5,952 bases of DNA from CAVSWN01 sp046728115 (GTDB lineage: Bacteria; Acidobacteriota; Vicinamibacteria; Vicinamibacterales; CAVVIG01): the NCBI GenBank assembly GCA_046728115.1, contig JBKPDW010000303.1, positions 1-5,952 on the forward strand, in the 5' to 3' direction. The stretch's first letter is position 1; each line of letters begins with the position of its first letter. Both the position numbers and the translations under genes were made by a program. The notes beneath the pieces were generated by a model. The model saw only the letters and a program-made list of their open reading frames with translations. It searched no databases and was not told the DNA's origin. Shown here in pieces: positions 5,845 through 5,952 of this stretch.

Positions 5845-5894
5845 TGGTCGGGGCGAGTGGATTTGAACCACCGACCCCTCGGTCCCGAACCAAG
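5845..5894 (-). tRNA. 3' half of tRNA-Pro(CGG), 5' half missing; probable integration (att) site
   Basis: On the minus strand, cloverleaf parts appear in correct order and spacing. The anticodon stem is CTTGG (complement of 5890-5894) with CCGAG (5878-5882), enclosing the loop TTCGGGA (5883-5889) with anticodon CGG and G37 as in proline tRNAs. The variable loop GGGTC follows, then the T-arm GGTGG-TTCAAAT-CCACT (5856-5872), acceptor strand CGCCCCG (5849-5855), A73 and encoded CCA (5845-5847). From the anticodon loop on it closely resembles bacterial tRNA-Pro(CGG). Upstream (5895-5952) there is no D-arm and no matching CGGGGCG acceptor strand, so the molecule cannot fold and is not a working tRNA. 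An intron is unlikely because the anticodon stem-loop is continuous. A 3' fragment of this extent is what tyrosine integrases leave at the far end of a tRNA-inserted element. Confidence 0.8.
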
Positions 5895-5952
5895 CAGTCA
5901 TTTGGAGAATCTCTCGAACAAATACCAGATATCGACCCAAGCATAAGGGCAG
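5895..5952. other. Unassigned right edge; candidate mobile-element side of the att fragment
   Basis: The last 58 nt show no tRNA 5' half, no ORF start with a ribosome binding site and no repeat. If the adjoining tRNA-Pro fragment is an attachment-site scar, tRNA polarity puts the inserted element on this side, and this would be its terminal DNA. Confidence 0.3.

Overview
The window is GC-rich bacterial DNA. The best lineage clue is the 861-residue receptor-type Ser/Thr kinase with a TolB/PD40 beta-propeller sensor, an architecture strongly expanded in Acidobacteriota and some related soil phyla. An acidobacterium-like soil or sediment organism is therefore my best guess, but this is inference from one gene. 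Gene density is moderate, with long gaps and several gene fragments, so this looks like an accessory region rather than a housekeeping operon.

Layout. At 1-220 (minus) lies the middle piece of an LLM-class flavin-dependent oxidoreductase (luciferase-like). Its N-terminal part is missing and an in-frame stop sits directly before its first ATG, so it reads as a truncated remnant. At 279-987 (minus) is a compact HigBA-type toxin-antitoxin operon. The Gp49/RelE-like toxin comes first and overlaps the XRE antitoxin by 20 nt; a well-formed promoter overlaps a perfect TATCCC-N6-GGGATA inverted repeat (995-1012) that is a natural autoregulatory operator. Transcribed divergently is a 297-residue DUF5677-like protein of unknown function (1129-2022, plus). 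A 354-nt gap follows, holding a tandem 16-bp duplication, a GC-rich hairpin and a possible membrane-peptide fragment.

The kinase occupies 2377-4962 (minus) and is intact: every catalytic motif, one membrane helix, and about ten PD40 blades. It appears to be a single-gene unit with its own TATAAT promoter (-10 at 4983-4988).

The right-hand 990 nt hold no normal-sized gene. They contain an 11-bp perfect inverted repeat (5398-5443), a 56-codon ORF that looks like a gene tail (5526-5696, minus), a strong hairpin (5776-5809), and the 3' half of a tRNA-Pro(CGG) gene (5845-5894, minus). That half runs from the anticodon stem through CCA, and no 5' half is visible. A tRNA 3' fragment of this kind is the typical scar (att site) of a tRNA-targeting integrative element. 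If so, the element itself would lie to the right, beyond 5952.

No obviously novel multi-gene system is complete in this window. The most notable signals are the tRNA-Pro att-like fragment, the operator/promoter architecture of the toxin-antitoxin operon (with possible leaderless initiation), and the unexplained hairpins of the right-hand non-coding region.
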